This document shows positions 16,748-26,800 of a stretch of DNA of 64,000 nt, piece after piece. Within the stretch, counting starts at the first letter, position 1. The number at the start of each line of letters is the position of its first letter. The position numbers were made by a program, and so were the translations under genes. The notes under the pieces were generated by a model that worked only from the letters and a program-made list of their open reading frames with translations, searched no databases and was not told where the DNA came from. This DNA is from Ruminococcus sp. (GTDB taxonomy: Bacteria; Bacillota; Clostridia; Oscillospirales; Acutalibacteraceae): NCBI GenBank assembly GCA_004556705.1, contig SFGA01000025.1:13418-77417 (forward strand). Direction: 5' to 3'.

Positions 16748-19246
16748 GTGAAAATAACAAAACACACTAAACGCTTTGTTTCAATTTGGTTAAGTGTACT
16801 TATGTTAATATTGAGCGTTCCTACCATTGCATTTGCAAAAGAAGTGGTTGGAACAACCCCTGTAAGCTATGTGGAAGATACATCTTATACCGTCTCAATC
16901 CCCAAATACACGAAAGCTCAAGAATACGGCGATGCGGTTAATACCGTTGCTAATACCGTAAGAATCATAAACGCACAGCTCAACAACGAAACAACGCTTG
17001 TCGGTACTGTATCATACAGCGGTGTTATGACCGAGCAGCGAGGAGCTACTATTCCGTATAAGCTCGTTGACGATAGCGGAGATGTCGCAAGCGGTTCGAC
17101 TATCATAACCCACAAAGCAGGCTCGCCGGACACAGAAGAATATAAATTTGGCGTAGCCGTAACCGAACAAGCAAAATATTCCGGAACATATTCCGATACA
17201 GCTGTTTTTTCGTTTGACGTTAAAGATAAAACATACACAGCTGAAGAAATTGCTGCCGATGAGCATTTATATGCAATCGGCAAAAATAAAGCTGAATGGG
17301 TGGTAGCAAGGTTCAATGATGATTATTCAAGCGTTACTGTATTAGCTAATGGAGAAGACAGCGACGGCATAATGAAAGATTATCAAACGCTTCATCCCTA
17401 TTACGATGCAAATGCCACAGATTCCGGACTCGATATATCAGGAAAGTTTAAGTTGAAAGAACAAGGTATGCAGAATACGGACTTCCTTAACAATATAGGT
17501 GAAGCTTCTCCTATGGCAAAACACGGAATGACTTTGAATACCGCTATAATTAAATCAGGCGTGAAGAATATCGGTGCAGGCGCATTTATGCTTTACGATT
17601 ATTCAGAAGCTGTAAATTGGGATGAAAATTACCAAAAAACACTTCGTGAAAAATATTCTCACGAAGATGGAACTATGGGATTAAGACATATCAGCATTGC
17701 TGACACGGTAGAAAAAATCGGAGATTGTGCATTCTTGAATAATACCGGTTTAAGATGCAATAAGTATTCAACAACGCCAACCTCAATCGTTATACCGAGT
17801 TCGGTAAAAACAATAGGAAAACTTGCATTTACGGTTTGGATTCCCGGCAGCACTATTTTCGTTGGCTTAAATGATAAAGTCGTGGCTAATGTTAACGAAT
17901 TATACCTGCCGATAACTTTTAACGAGGGATTGGAAACAATAGACGAGCTCGCTTTTGCGTGTGCAGGTATTGTTGCAACGCCAAAGGGTAAAATATCTGA
18001 TATATCTAATATTAACGCTTCACAATTCAACACATCTTTGCCTGTATCACTTAAAGATATTAAAGCCGGAGCTTTTTCGACAACAAGCGTTATCGGTAAT
18101 GTAACATTATCCGGCAACGTGGGAGCGTATGCTTTCAGTACAAGTAACTTTTGGGGCGAAAACCACGCCGGTGTCGATGAGCCTATATCAAACTCGTTGA
18201 GCAATGTTACTGTATCCGGAAATGTCGGCGAATACGCTTTCGCAGGACATTTTAATATTGATACTATAAATTTGCTTGACGGTTGCACTTCTGTCGGAGA
18301 AGGTGCATTCACTTCATACAGAACACTTAATATAGGCAGGAACTTAAAGGACATTGTTTGTAGTTATACAGACGACTTACACATTGGATTTAGGAATCCC
18401 GTGAGAATTTCCGGTTCGTTTAGCAATTTCAGAGGAGATTTATACCACGGAGAAAAAAATCAATACTCCGGAAGACCTGATTTAAGCGCACTAAATCCAA
18501 AAGAGTTTGCAGTTCGCTGTAAAGAGATAAACGTCAGCACCGACAATCCATATTATACTTCTGTTGACGGAGTTCTCTTTGACAAGGACGTCACAAAGCT
18601 TCTAATTTATCCTGCCGGAAAAACTTCAACATCAAAATATGGTTATGCAGTTCCAAAAACTGTTAAAGAGATAACAACATACTCTTTTGAACATACATCA
18701 CTTGATAGCATTTTGCTGCCGAGTTCGGTTATAGCTATTGCCGGTAAAGGATTAGGTGCAGATAATAACGATACCGCATCAGCTTTCTGCAATACAGATA
18801 AATTACCGCAGACCATTTATGGTGTAAGCGGTTCGTACGCACAAACGTGGGCGAACAACAATAATTTGCAATTTGTCGATTGCCAAGACGCATATCGAGG
18901 ACCGCAGACCGTAACAGTAAGCTACGACTCCAATGGTGGTAAAGGATATATGCCTTCATATACCGTTACAACCAAAGAGCCGTTCAATAAGATGGAATTT
19001 ACACTTGCTCTGAGAACTCCCTTTACCAAAGATGGCTACGAGTTCGCAGGTTGGGCATTCCGAAATAATGTTACGGGAGAATACCTCAAAAACGAAGGAC
19101 AGATTATAACCATTTCGGCGGCGGACCTCGAACAAATGGCAGCTGAAGTCGGCGACTCATACACAATTCCTGCCGAGGACAATTTTATCGGTTATGACGG
19201 TAGCTGCAATTCATATAGCGTAGTTGCTCAATGGACAGCAAAATAA
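16748..19246 (+). CDS. Secreted BspA-like leucine-rich-repeat protein with Listeria-Bacteroides repeat
   Basis: An 832-residue protein that starts with GTG after AAAAAGGAGTG. It has a signal peptide ending AFA near residue 30. Its N-terminal module (about 35-160) is paralogous to the preceding small secreted protein. BspA-type (LRR_5) repeats follow (about 250-680, with motifs like IPSSVKTIGKLAF and VEKIGDCAF). A Listeria-Bacteroides/Flg_new-type repeat comes last (about 720-832, VSYDSNGG to GYEFAGWAF). No LPxTG anchor. BspA repeats bind matrix proteins in other bacteria. A cargo adhesin role is likely but inferred. Confidence 0.88.
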   Translation: MKITKHTKRFVSIWLSVLMLILSVPTIAFAKEVVGTTPVSYVEDTSYTVSIPKYTKAQEYGDAVNTVANTVRIINAQLNNETTLVGTVSYSGVMTEQRGATIPYKLVDDSGDVASGSTIITHKAGSPDTEEYKFGVAVTEQAKYSGTYSDTAVFSFDVKDKTYTAEEIAADEHLYAIGKNKAEWVVARFNDDYSSVTVLANGEDSDGIMKDYQTLHPYYDANATDSGLDISGKFKLKEQGMQNTDFLNNIGEASPMAKHGMTLNTAIIKSGVKNIGAGAFMLYDYSEAVNWDENYQKTLREKYSHEDGTMGLRHISIADTVEKIGDCAFLNNTGLRCNKYSTTPTSIVIPSSVKTIGKLAFTVWIPGSTIFVGLNDKVVANVNELYLPITFNEGLETIDELAFACAGIVATPKGKISDISNINASQFNTSLPVSLKDIKAGAFSTTSVIGNVTLSGNVGAYAFSTSNFWGENHAGVDEPISNSLSNVTVSGNVGEYAFAGHFNIDTINLLDGCTSVGEGAFTSYRTLNIGRNLKDIVCSYTDDLHIGFRNPVRISGSFSNFRGDLYHGEKNQYSGRPDLSALNPKEFAVRCKEINVSTDNPYYTSVDGVLFDKDVTKLLIYPAGKTSTSKYGYAVPKTVKEITTYSFEHTSLDSILLPSSVIAIAGKGLGADNNDTASAFCNTDKLPQTIYGVSGSYAQTWANNNNLQFVDCQDAYRGPQTVTVSYDSNGGKGYMPSYTVTTKEPFNKMEFTLALRTPFTKDGYEFAGWAFRNNVTGEYLKNEGQIITISAADLEQMAAEVGDSYTIPAEDNFIGYDGSCNSYSVVAQWTAK

Positions 19247-19266
19247 ACACAGGAGGTATATACCTA

Positions 19267-22200
19267 ATGGCTCAAAAATTTGACGTTATATCAGAGCTTT
19301 ATGACAGAGCTTGTTTAGAAATAATAACTGACCCTGTAAAATGGCAATCATTTCTCCAGACCGCCGGAAGAAATTTTAAGCTGCGTTTTGACGAACAGAT
19401 CTTACTTTTCATACAAAGACCTAATGCGACGGCTGTTCTTGAAATCGAACGTTGGAATGAAACATTTGAAAGATGGGTTAATAAGGGTGCAAAAGGTATT
19501 GCTGTTTTTGAGTCTGCCGACAGAAGCCGACAAAGACTTATTCATTATTTTGATATTTCAGATACGCACGAAAGCAGTCATTCCCGACCTGTTCCGATTT
19601 GGAATATGAAGCCTGAGTATGAAACAACGGTAATCGAAGCACTCAAAAATGCTTTCGGTAGTGTTTACGATATAACAAGCCTCGAAAGTGTTATAAAAGA
19701 AAGTGTTTCTAACATTATTAAAAACAACACCGAAAAATACATTTCTGATTTTATGAATGTTGGATTAGGTAGTGATATAAAATCTTTACCTACCGAAGAA
19801 GCTAACTCTTTATATTTAAATTTCGTGAAAGATAGCGTGTCATATATGATAATGGCACGATTAGGGTTAGACGTTGATAAAATTTATTCTCCTTCGGATT
19901 TTGCAGTCCTTTCGAAATTTAATTCACAAGAAGTTTTTAATGCGGTTGGAGTTGCAACAAACAAAACCGCAAAAATCGCTCTCGAACAGATAGCAAAGTC
20001 CATTTTAATGTACGAACAAAAAAATCGCACATTTGATTTATCTGAAAATAAGAACTATAATGCAGATGTAAATAAAAACGAAGGGAGAAACAACTATGGA
20101 AATAACATACACGCAGGTGGGAGATTATCTTCTTCCGGACTTGAAGTTACCGGAACAACCGGAAGTAACGCTGGGAAGATGGGCTCAGATGAGGAGAAAT
20201 TACCTGAAGGAAGAGCACGAAATCATATATTGCAATCTACTGACGAAAGGGATTCTGATTCAGCACTTGGCAGAAGTGGAAGAGAGAGCAACGGAATTGG
20301 AAGAGAGCTTAGTCAAGCAGATGGCGAAAGACCAAGGCGTGACCGAGCAGCTGAAAGCAGACGATATGATGAAATGGGTAGGTCTGATGAACAACATCAG
20401 ACACTCGGCTCAGGAAATCGTGAAGGAACAAGTGATTTACGCTTAGATGCCAAACCGTTGCCGTCCGTAAACGAACAATTAAAACTATTTGAACAAGCAG
20501 AGGTAAGCAATACAACTACCTCTGCTTTTTCTATTCCACAAGAAGTAATTGATGCAACCGTTCGACAAGGTTCAGGCTTTGTCGATGGCAAAATGCGTAT
20601 TTATGAACAGTTCCAAAAGAGCTTTTCAACAAAGGAAAATGCAGACTTCCTTAAAAAAGAATATGGTATCGGAGGTTCTTCCCACGCAGGAGGATTTGAA
20701 GGATACAGCAAGAATTTCGATGCCAAAGGATTGGAAATCTATAAAGGATACGCTGAAGACCGTCCAAGAGTAATGCTTAAATGGAGTCAGGTAGCAACCC
20801 TTATAGAGCAGCAAATCTCACAAGGAAGATACTTAAACGATAAGGAATCAGCAAGGTATCCACAATGGCTTGAAAAAGAAGAAGCAAGACGAGCTGAAAT
20901 TGAAGAAGAGAAAAGAAACCGTGAAATTCTATCTACTGCTCCACACGCAGAAACAGAGCAACCCGACAACGACGATATAATCGGCAAGGAAGTTGTTATT
21001 GATGACCGACGATTTGTCATCGAAAAGGTCGAAAAAATCAGCGGCGATGTTTCAATGCGAGATATTACTTTTGAGGATACAGTCGGCATTCCCATTAACC
21101 GCATAGAGAATATTGATTTTGTTCGCAGCTTACTTGCCGAACAAAGTATTGACAAAACACAGCCATTTGAGGACGAATACAGGCTTTTAAGCCGCCTTAA
21201 GTCTGATTGCGAATACTTTTTAGGCACGGGAGCAAGAGCAGAAAAGCACTTGTGGGCCGGAAGCGTAGATGAGCAGATTGATAAAATGCGAGAGCTTTAC
21301 GACCTACTCCCCGAAAAACCGGAGTGGTTATCCAAACAAGATATTGATAACTACGAAAGGCAGATGATAGAGTCTGCACAGAGCAAAAACAATTATGAAT
21401 ATCATCTCGGCGATACGGTATATATAGGAGCTTCAGAATATGAGGTTTTATCATTCGACGATAACAGAGTAATGCTCTACGACCCGAAATTTCCGTTATT
21501 TAACAAGGAATTTACAAAGGATGAGTTTGACCGAAAAGTGCGTGAAAATCCGCTTAATGACCACTTAATCGTTGAGAATGAACCGATGTTGCATTTTGAT
21601 AGCAACGAGTTTGAAAAGCTTATTCCGCACGGTATGAGATACAAGCAAGCTGAAGTTGTAAACGATAATGAAATGTATTGGGTTACACAAAACATATTTA
21701 CAAGCGTAGAGCTTCAGCAATTTCAAAAAGCGATTAGGGAGTATGATGGTAACATCGAAAAATTCTATGTTACCTCTCGGGATATTAGTTCATCTTACAA
21801 CTTTGAAGATGATAGAGCAAACAAAGTATTAGCTGTTGTTACACCCGATAGCATTCAACAAGATGATTATGTGAAGGCAATACAGGAAGCCGGTTTTGGC
21901 GAATATCTAAATGAAGCTGTTGAAGAAAAAGAAACCGCAACGGATTATGAAGATGTTTTCTTTGTCGATAAAGAAAACAAAACGGTTACTTGGATGTACT
22001 ATAACCCCGACAGCAATGCCGGCGGTCAGTATGTAATAAACACTATAACCTTTGATGAAGTCAAAGAAGCTGCACAAAAGCACAAATCGGCAGATGACTT
22101 CTTCGATTATCTCGGCAGTATTGCAAATCAGGAGCTTGCCGATGTGGGTACGGAATGGTTTGAGGACGCAGAAGCAGAATTTCATAAGACGCCGGACTTG

Positions 22201-23820
22201 ACCGACTGTTCCCCTGCTACAATGGCAGTACTTATTGAAAATACTGAAAGAGCCGATATGGTTAAAACTAATATCGACAACGAGCCTGAGCCGATTGTTC
22301 CTGCTTGGGAACAAAAGAAAAAATCGAAAGCACATAGCTTTGACTTGCACCCGGATATTCCGATGGCGGAGCGACACAGCTTCGATTTAGCACACAATCC
22401 GGTTGAGGAAGTGAACAAGAAAGAACGCTTCCACCGAAATTATGCAGCTATATCCGTACTTAAAGAATGTCAGAATGAAAATCGCTTTGCCACTCCCGAA
22501 GAACAAATAATTCTTTCAAAATATGTCGGTTGGGGCGGTATTCCCGAAGCATTTGATGAGCGAGCCGGTTCTTGGCAGAGTGAATACACAATGCTCAAAA
22601 ACATTCTCACTCCCGAAGAATATGCAGCAGCGAGGGAAAGCACATTAACTGCCTTTTATACTCCACCTGAAGTAATCACAGCCATATATAAGGCTATGGA
22701 GCAGATGGGCTTTAAGGAAGGCAATTTGTTAGAGCCGTCCTGCGGTATCGGTAATTTCATCGGTATGCTGCCAAAGTCAATGGAAAACGCAAAGGTTTAC
22801 GGTGTTGAACTTGATACCGTTTCGGCGGGTATTGCACAGCAGCTTTATCAGAAATCCTCAATAGCGGCACAAGGATTTGAAGAAGTCAATGTGCCGGACA
22901 GCTTCTTTGACGGAGTTGTAGGTAATGTTCCGTTTGGCGATTTTAAGGTACTTGATAAGAGATATGATAAGTACAACTTCCTTATTCACGACTACTTCTT
23001 TGCCAAGTCCCTTGATAAATTACGCCCCGGCGGTGTAATGGCTCTTGTAACAAGTAAAGGTACAATGGATAAGGATAATCCCTCTGTCCGTAAGTATATT
23101 GCTCAGAGGGCGGAGCTTCTCGGAGCAATCAGACTTCCGAATGATACCTTCAAAGGCAATGCCGGAACAGAGGTTGTTTCTGATATTCTTATCTTGCAAA
23201 AGCGAGATAGACTAATTGATATTGAGCCTGATTGGGTTTACCTTGACACCGATGAAAACGGAATAAAGATGAACTCATATTTTGTTCAGCACCCTGAAAT
23301 GATACTGGGCGAGATGAAGATGGTATCAGGTCGTTTCGGACCGGAAGCAACTTGCGAAGCATTTGAAAACGCAGACCTCGGAGAACTGTTGAATGAAGCT
23401 GTTATCAATATTCACGGAGAGATCTCTGAATATGAGGTTGCAGATGAGCTTGATGAAGAAGATAATTCTATCCCGGCAGACCCAACGGTAAGGAACTTTT
23501 CCTATACTGTACTGGACGATAAACTCTATTTCCGTGAGAACTCCCGTATGTCGCCTGCCATAGTATCTGCAACTGCCGAAAATCGTATCAAGGGTATGGT
23601 TGCTATTCGTGACAGCGTTCGCAACCTGATTGAACTGCAAACCGAGGATTACCCGGACAGCGAAATCAAACAGGCACAGGAAAAGCTGAACACTCTGTAT
23701 GACAGCTTTACAAAGAAGTACGGATGCTATCTGCTCTTGAGGTCATCAACGAAAACGGCGAGCTTGAGCGCAAGGCAGACATGTTCTATAAAAGAACAAT
23801 CAAGCCACATAAAGCCGTAA
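19267..23820 (+). CDS. Giant methylase/helicase of the conjugative element, 5' part (frameshifted)
   Basis: I start this 1517-residue part at the ATG at 19267 after AGGAGG. Residues 1-90 hold an ArdC-like motif (PNATAVLEIERW). A low-complexity segment (about 270-400) overlaps tnpV in another frame. An N6-adenine methylase-like domain lies near 1140-1330, with EPSCGIGNF (SAM-binding motif I) and GNVPFGDF in the position of the catalytic NPPF/Y motif. The frame ends soon after FTKKYG with a nonsense tail, while the helicase half continues in another frame from 23724. In related clostridial elements both halves form one about 2,500-3,000-residue protein. It may protect or process transferred DNA. 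Confidence 0.85.
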   Translation: MAQKFDVISELYDRACLEIITDPVKWQSFLQTAGRNFKLRFDEQILLFIQRPNATAVLEIERWNETFERWVNKGAKGIAVFESADRSRQRLIHYFDISDTHESSHSRPVPIWNMKPEYETTVIEALKNAFGSVYDITSLESVIKESVSNIIKNNTEKYISDFMNVGLGSDIKSLPTEEANSLYLNFVKDSVSYMIMARLGLDVDKIYSPSDFAVLSKFNSQEVFNAVGVATNKTAKIALEQIAKSILMYEQKNRTFDLSENKNYNADVNKNEGRNNYGNNIHAGGRLSSSGLEVTGTTGSNAGKMGSDEEKLPEGRARNHILQSTDERDSDSALGRSGRESNGIGRELSQADGERPRRDRAAESRRYDEMGRSDEQHQTLGSGNREGTSDLRLDAKPLPSVNEQLKLFEQAEVSNTTTSAFSIPQEVIDATVRQGSGFVDGKMRIYEQFQKSFSTKENADFLKKEYGIGGSSHAGGFEGYSKNFDAKGLEIYKGYAEDRPRVMLKWSQVATLIEQQISQGRYLNDKESARYPQWLEKEEARRAEIEEEKRNREILSTAPHAETEQPDNDDIIGKEVVIDDRRFVIEKVEKISGDVSMRDITFEDTVGIPINRIENIDFVRSLLAEQSIDKTQPFEDEYRLLSRLKSDCEYFLGTGARAEKHLWAGSVDEQIDKMRELYDLLPEKPEWLSKQDIDNYERQMIESAQSKNNYEYHLGDTVYIGASEYEVLSFDDNRVMLYDPKFPLFNKEFTKDEFDRKVRENPLNDHLIVENEPMLHFDSNEFEKLIPHGMRYKQAEVVNDNEMYWVTQNIFTSVELQQFQKAIREYDGNIEKFYVTSRDISSSYNFEDDRANKVLAVVTPDSIQQDDYVKAIQEAGFGEYLNEAVEEKETATDYEDVFFVDKENKTVTWMYYNPDSNAGGQYVINTITFDEVKEAAQKHKSADDFFDYLGSIANQELADVGTEWFEDAEAEFHKTPDLTDCSPATMAVLIENTERADMVKTNIDNEPEPIVPAWEQKKKSKAHSFDLHPDIPMAERHSFDLAHNPVEEVNKKERFHRNYAAISVLKECQNENRFATPEEQIILSKYVGWGGIPEAFDERAGSWQSEYTMLKNILTPEEYAAARESTLTAFYTPPEVITAIYKAMEQMGFKEGNLLEPSCGIGNFIGMLPKSMENAKVYGVELDTVSAGIAQQLYQKSSIAAQGFEEVNVPDSFFDGVVGNVPFGDFKVLDKRYDKYNFLIHDYFFAKSLDKLRPGGVMALVTSKGTMDKDNPSVRKYIAQRAELLGAIRLPNDTFKGNAGTEVVSDILILQKRDRLIDIEPDWVYLDTDENGIKMNSYFVQHPEMILGEMKMVSGRFGPEATCEAFENADLGELLNEAVINIHGEISEYEVADELDEEDNSIPADPTVRNFSYTVLDDKLYFRENSRMSPAIVSATAENRIKGMVAIRDSVRNLIELQTEDYPDSEIKQAQEKLNTLYDSFTKKYGCYLLLRSSTKTASLSARQTCSIKEQSSHIKP
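20096..20446 (+). CDS. tnpV: TnpV-like protein overprinted inside the methylase/helicase gene
   Basis: A 116-residue frame, offset +1 from the host gene, encodes a protein matching what I recall of the TnpV family (transposon-encoded protein): MEITYTQVGDYLLPDL at the start, then LGRWAQMRRNYLKE and VTEQLKADDMMKWVGLMN. GAAGGGAG lies about 8 bp before the ATG. The overlapping residues of the large protein are low complexity (G, R, S, D, E-rich), as expected if the TnpV frame is the constrained one. TnpV's function is not established. Confidence 0.75.
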   Translation: MEITYTQVGDYLLPDLKLPEQPEVTLGRWAQMRRNYLKEEHEIIYCNLLTKGILIQHLAEVEERATELEESLVKQMAKDQGVTEQLKADDMMKWVGLMNNIRHSAQEIVKEQVIYA

Positions 23821-26800
23821 CAGAAGTTGACACAGCTGATGAAGCTCTTGCAGTATCGATGGGCGAAAAAGCCTGTATTGATATGGAATATATGCAGCAA
23901 CTTTCCGGTAAAAGTGAGGAAGAACTATTTGACGACTTAAAGGGTGTAATCTTCTTAAATCCGCTTTACGGCTACGGGAATGTAAGCGAGCAGAAGTATT
24001 TAATGGCCGATGAGTACCTTTCGGGGAATGTCAGAGAAAAACTTATCACAGCCAAAAAATCTGCCGAGGTGTATCCCGATGATTATAAAATCAATGTGGA
24101 AGCTTTGGAGAAAGTCCAGCCGAAAGACTTAACCGCAAGTGAGATTGCGGTAAGACTTGGTGCTACTTGGCTGCCGCCTGAAATCATACAGCAGTTTATG
24201 TTTGAGTTCTTGGGTACACCCTATTACGCACGTTGGAATATCAAAGTCCATTTCTCTCAATATTCCGGTGAATGGAATATCGAGGGCAAGAGCTACGACC
24301 GTTCCAATGTGAAAGCATACAGCACATACGGCACTTCTCGTATCAATGGATACAAGATAATCGAGGAAACGCTGAATTTAAAAGATGTTCGTATCTTCGA
24401 TTATGTAGAGGATGAGGACGGTAAAAGGAAAGCTGTTTTAAACAAAAAAGAAACGGCAATCGCACAGGCTAAACAAGAACTTATAAAGCAAGGCTTTCAA
24501 GACTGGATATGGGCTGAACCTACCCGCCGAGAAAAGCTCACGAAGATGTATAACGAAAAGTTCAACAGCATAAGACCCCGTGAGTATGACGGAAGTCATA
24601 TTACCTTTAACGGTATGAACCCCGAAATTGACCTGCGTGAACATCAGAAAAATGCTGTGGCTCATATTCTTTATGGTGGTAATACCTTGCTTGCACACGC
24701 AGTCGGCGCCGGTAAAACCTTTGAAATGGTGGCAGCTGCTATGGAGTCTAAAAGGCTTGGACTTTGCAATAAATCTCTGTTCGTTGTACCAAATCATTTG
24801 ACAGAGCAATGGGCGGCAGAATTCTTACAGCTCTATCCGGCGGCGAATATTCTTGTTGCGACTAAGAAAGACTTCGAAACAAAAAACCGCAAGAAGTTCT
24901 GCGGCAGGATTGCAACCGGAGATTATGATGCCGTTATTATTGGTCATTCGCAGTTCGAGAAAATCCCGATGTCCATTGAAAGACAGAGGGCGATTTTGGA
25001 GCAACAGCTTGAAGAACTGACAGATGGCATTGCGGATTTGAAGCGAAACCGTGGAGAGAATTTCTCTATTAAGCAGCTTGAAAAATCGAGGAAAGCCGTA
25101 AAGCAAAAACTTGAAAAGCTCAATGACCAAAGCCGAAAGGACGATGTTGTAACCTTTGAGGAACTTGGTGTTGACCGACTCTTTATTGATGAAAGTCATT
25201 ATTACAAGAACCTCTACCTCTACACAAAAATGCGTAATGTAGGCGGCATCGCACAGACGGAAGCTCAGAAATCCTCCGACCTCTTTATGAAATGTCGTTA
25301 CCTTGATGAGCTTACAGGTGGACGAGGAACAATCTTTGCAACGGGTACACCTATCAGCAACTCTATGGTGGAACTCTACACTATTCAGCGTTATTTGCAA
25401 TATAACACGCTTGTTAAGAACAACTTACAACACTTCGACGCTTGGGCTTCAACTTTTGGAGAAACGGTAACAGCCGTCGAACTTACTCCCGAAGGAACGG
25501 GATACAGAGCCAAAACACGCTTCGCAAAATTTTACAACTTGCCGGAGCTTATGGCAATGTTCAAAGAAGTTGCCGACATAAAGACTGCGGATATGCTCGA
25601 CCTTCCCGTACCACAAGCACATTACCATAATGTTGCGGTTAAGCCTTCGGAAATGCAAAAAGAAATGGTTGCTTCTCTTGCAGAGCGAGCTGAGAAGGTT
25701 CGTGGCGGTGCTGTTGACTCCAGTGTGGATAATATGCTGAAAATAACGAATGACGGCAGAAAACTCGCTCTTGACCAGCGTATGCTCAATGATATGCTGC
25801 CCGACTTTGAGAACAGTAAAATCAATGCTTGTGTCGATAACATCTACCGTATATGGGCTGAAACCGCCGATAAGAAATCGGCGCAGCTTGTGTTCTGCGA
25901 CCTGTCAACGCCAAAGAACGATGGCACATTCTCTGTGTATGACGATATCAGAAAAAAGCTCGTTGAGCGTGGTATTCCCGAAAGCGAAGTTAAATTTATA
26001 CACGAGGCAGATACCGACATCAAAAAGAAAGAACTGTTCCAAAAGACCCGCAAGGGCGAAGTCAGAGTCTTGCTTGGCTCTACTCAGAAGATGGGAGCCG
26101 GCACAAATGTTCAAGACAGACTTATCGCACTTCACGATGTGGATTGTCCTTGGCGCCCTTCAGACTTGGAACAGCGTTCCGGTAGAATTATTCGTCAGGG
26201 TAACTCGAACCCAGATGTTGATATTTTCCGTTATGTTACGGAACAGACCTTTGACGCATACCTCTATCAGCTCGTTGAAGGAAAGCAAAAGTTTGCAAGT
26301 CAGATTATGACAAGTAAATCTCCGGTCAGGTCAGCAGAGGATATTGACGAAACTGCACTATCTTATGCCGAAATCAAAATGCTCGCCACAGGCAACCCGT
26401 ACATAAAAGAAAAGATGGATTTGGATATTCAGGTTCAGAAATTGAAGCTGTTGAAGTCCAACTTCCTCTCGGAAAAGTATCGTCTTGAGGACAAGATAAT
26501 TAAGTATTACCCTCAACAAATTACCTCTTTACAAAATAAAATCGAGGGACTTAAACAAGACGTCGAAACTGCAAAGCGTAACCCAAAACCAACAGACGAC
26601 CACTTTGTCGGTATGGAGGTTAATGGCGTTTTCTATTCCGAAAAAGCAGAAGCCGGTAAAGCAATCATTGAAGCTTGCAAGCTGATGAGTAGTCCTGAAC
26701 CTATTTATCTTGGCAAATATCGTGGCTTTGATATGGAACTTTCGTTTGACACTTTAGAGCGAACATATATGATTAAGATTAAAGGTTCTACAAGTAGAAA

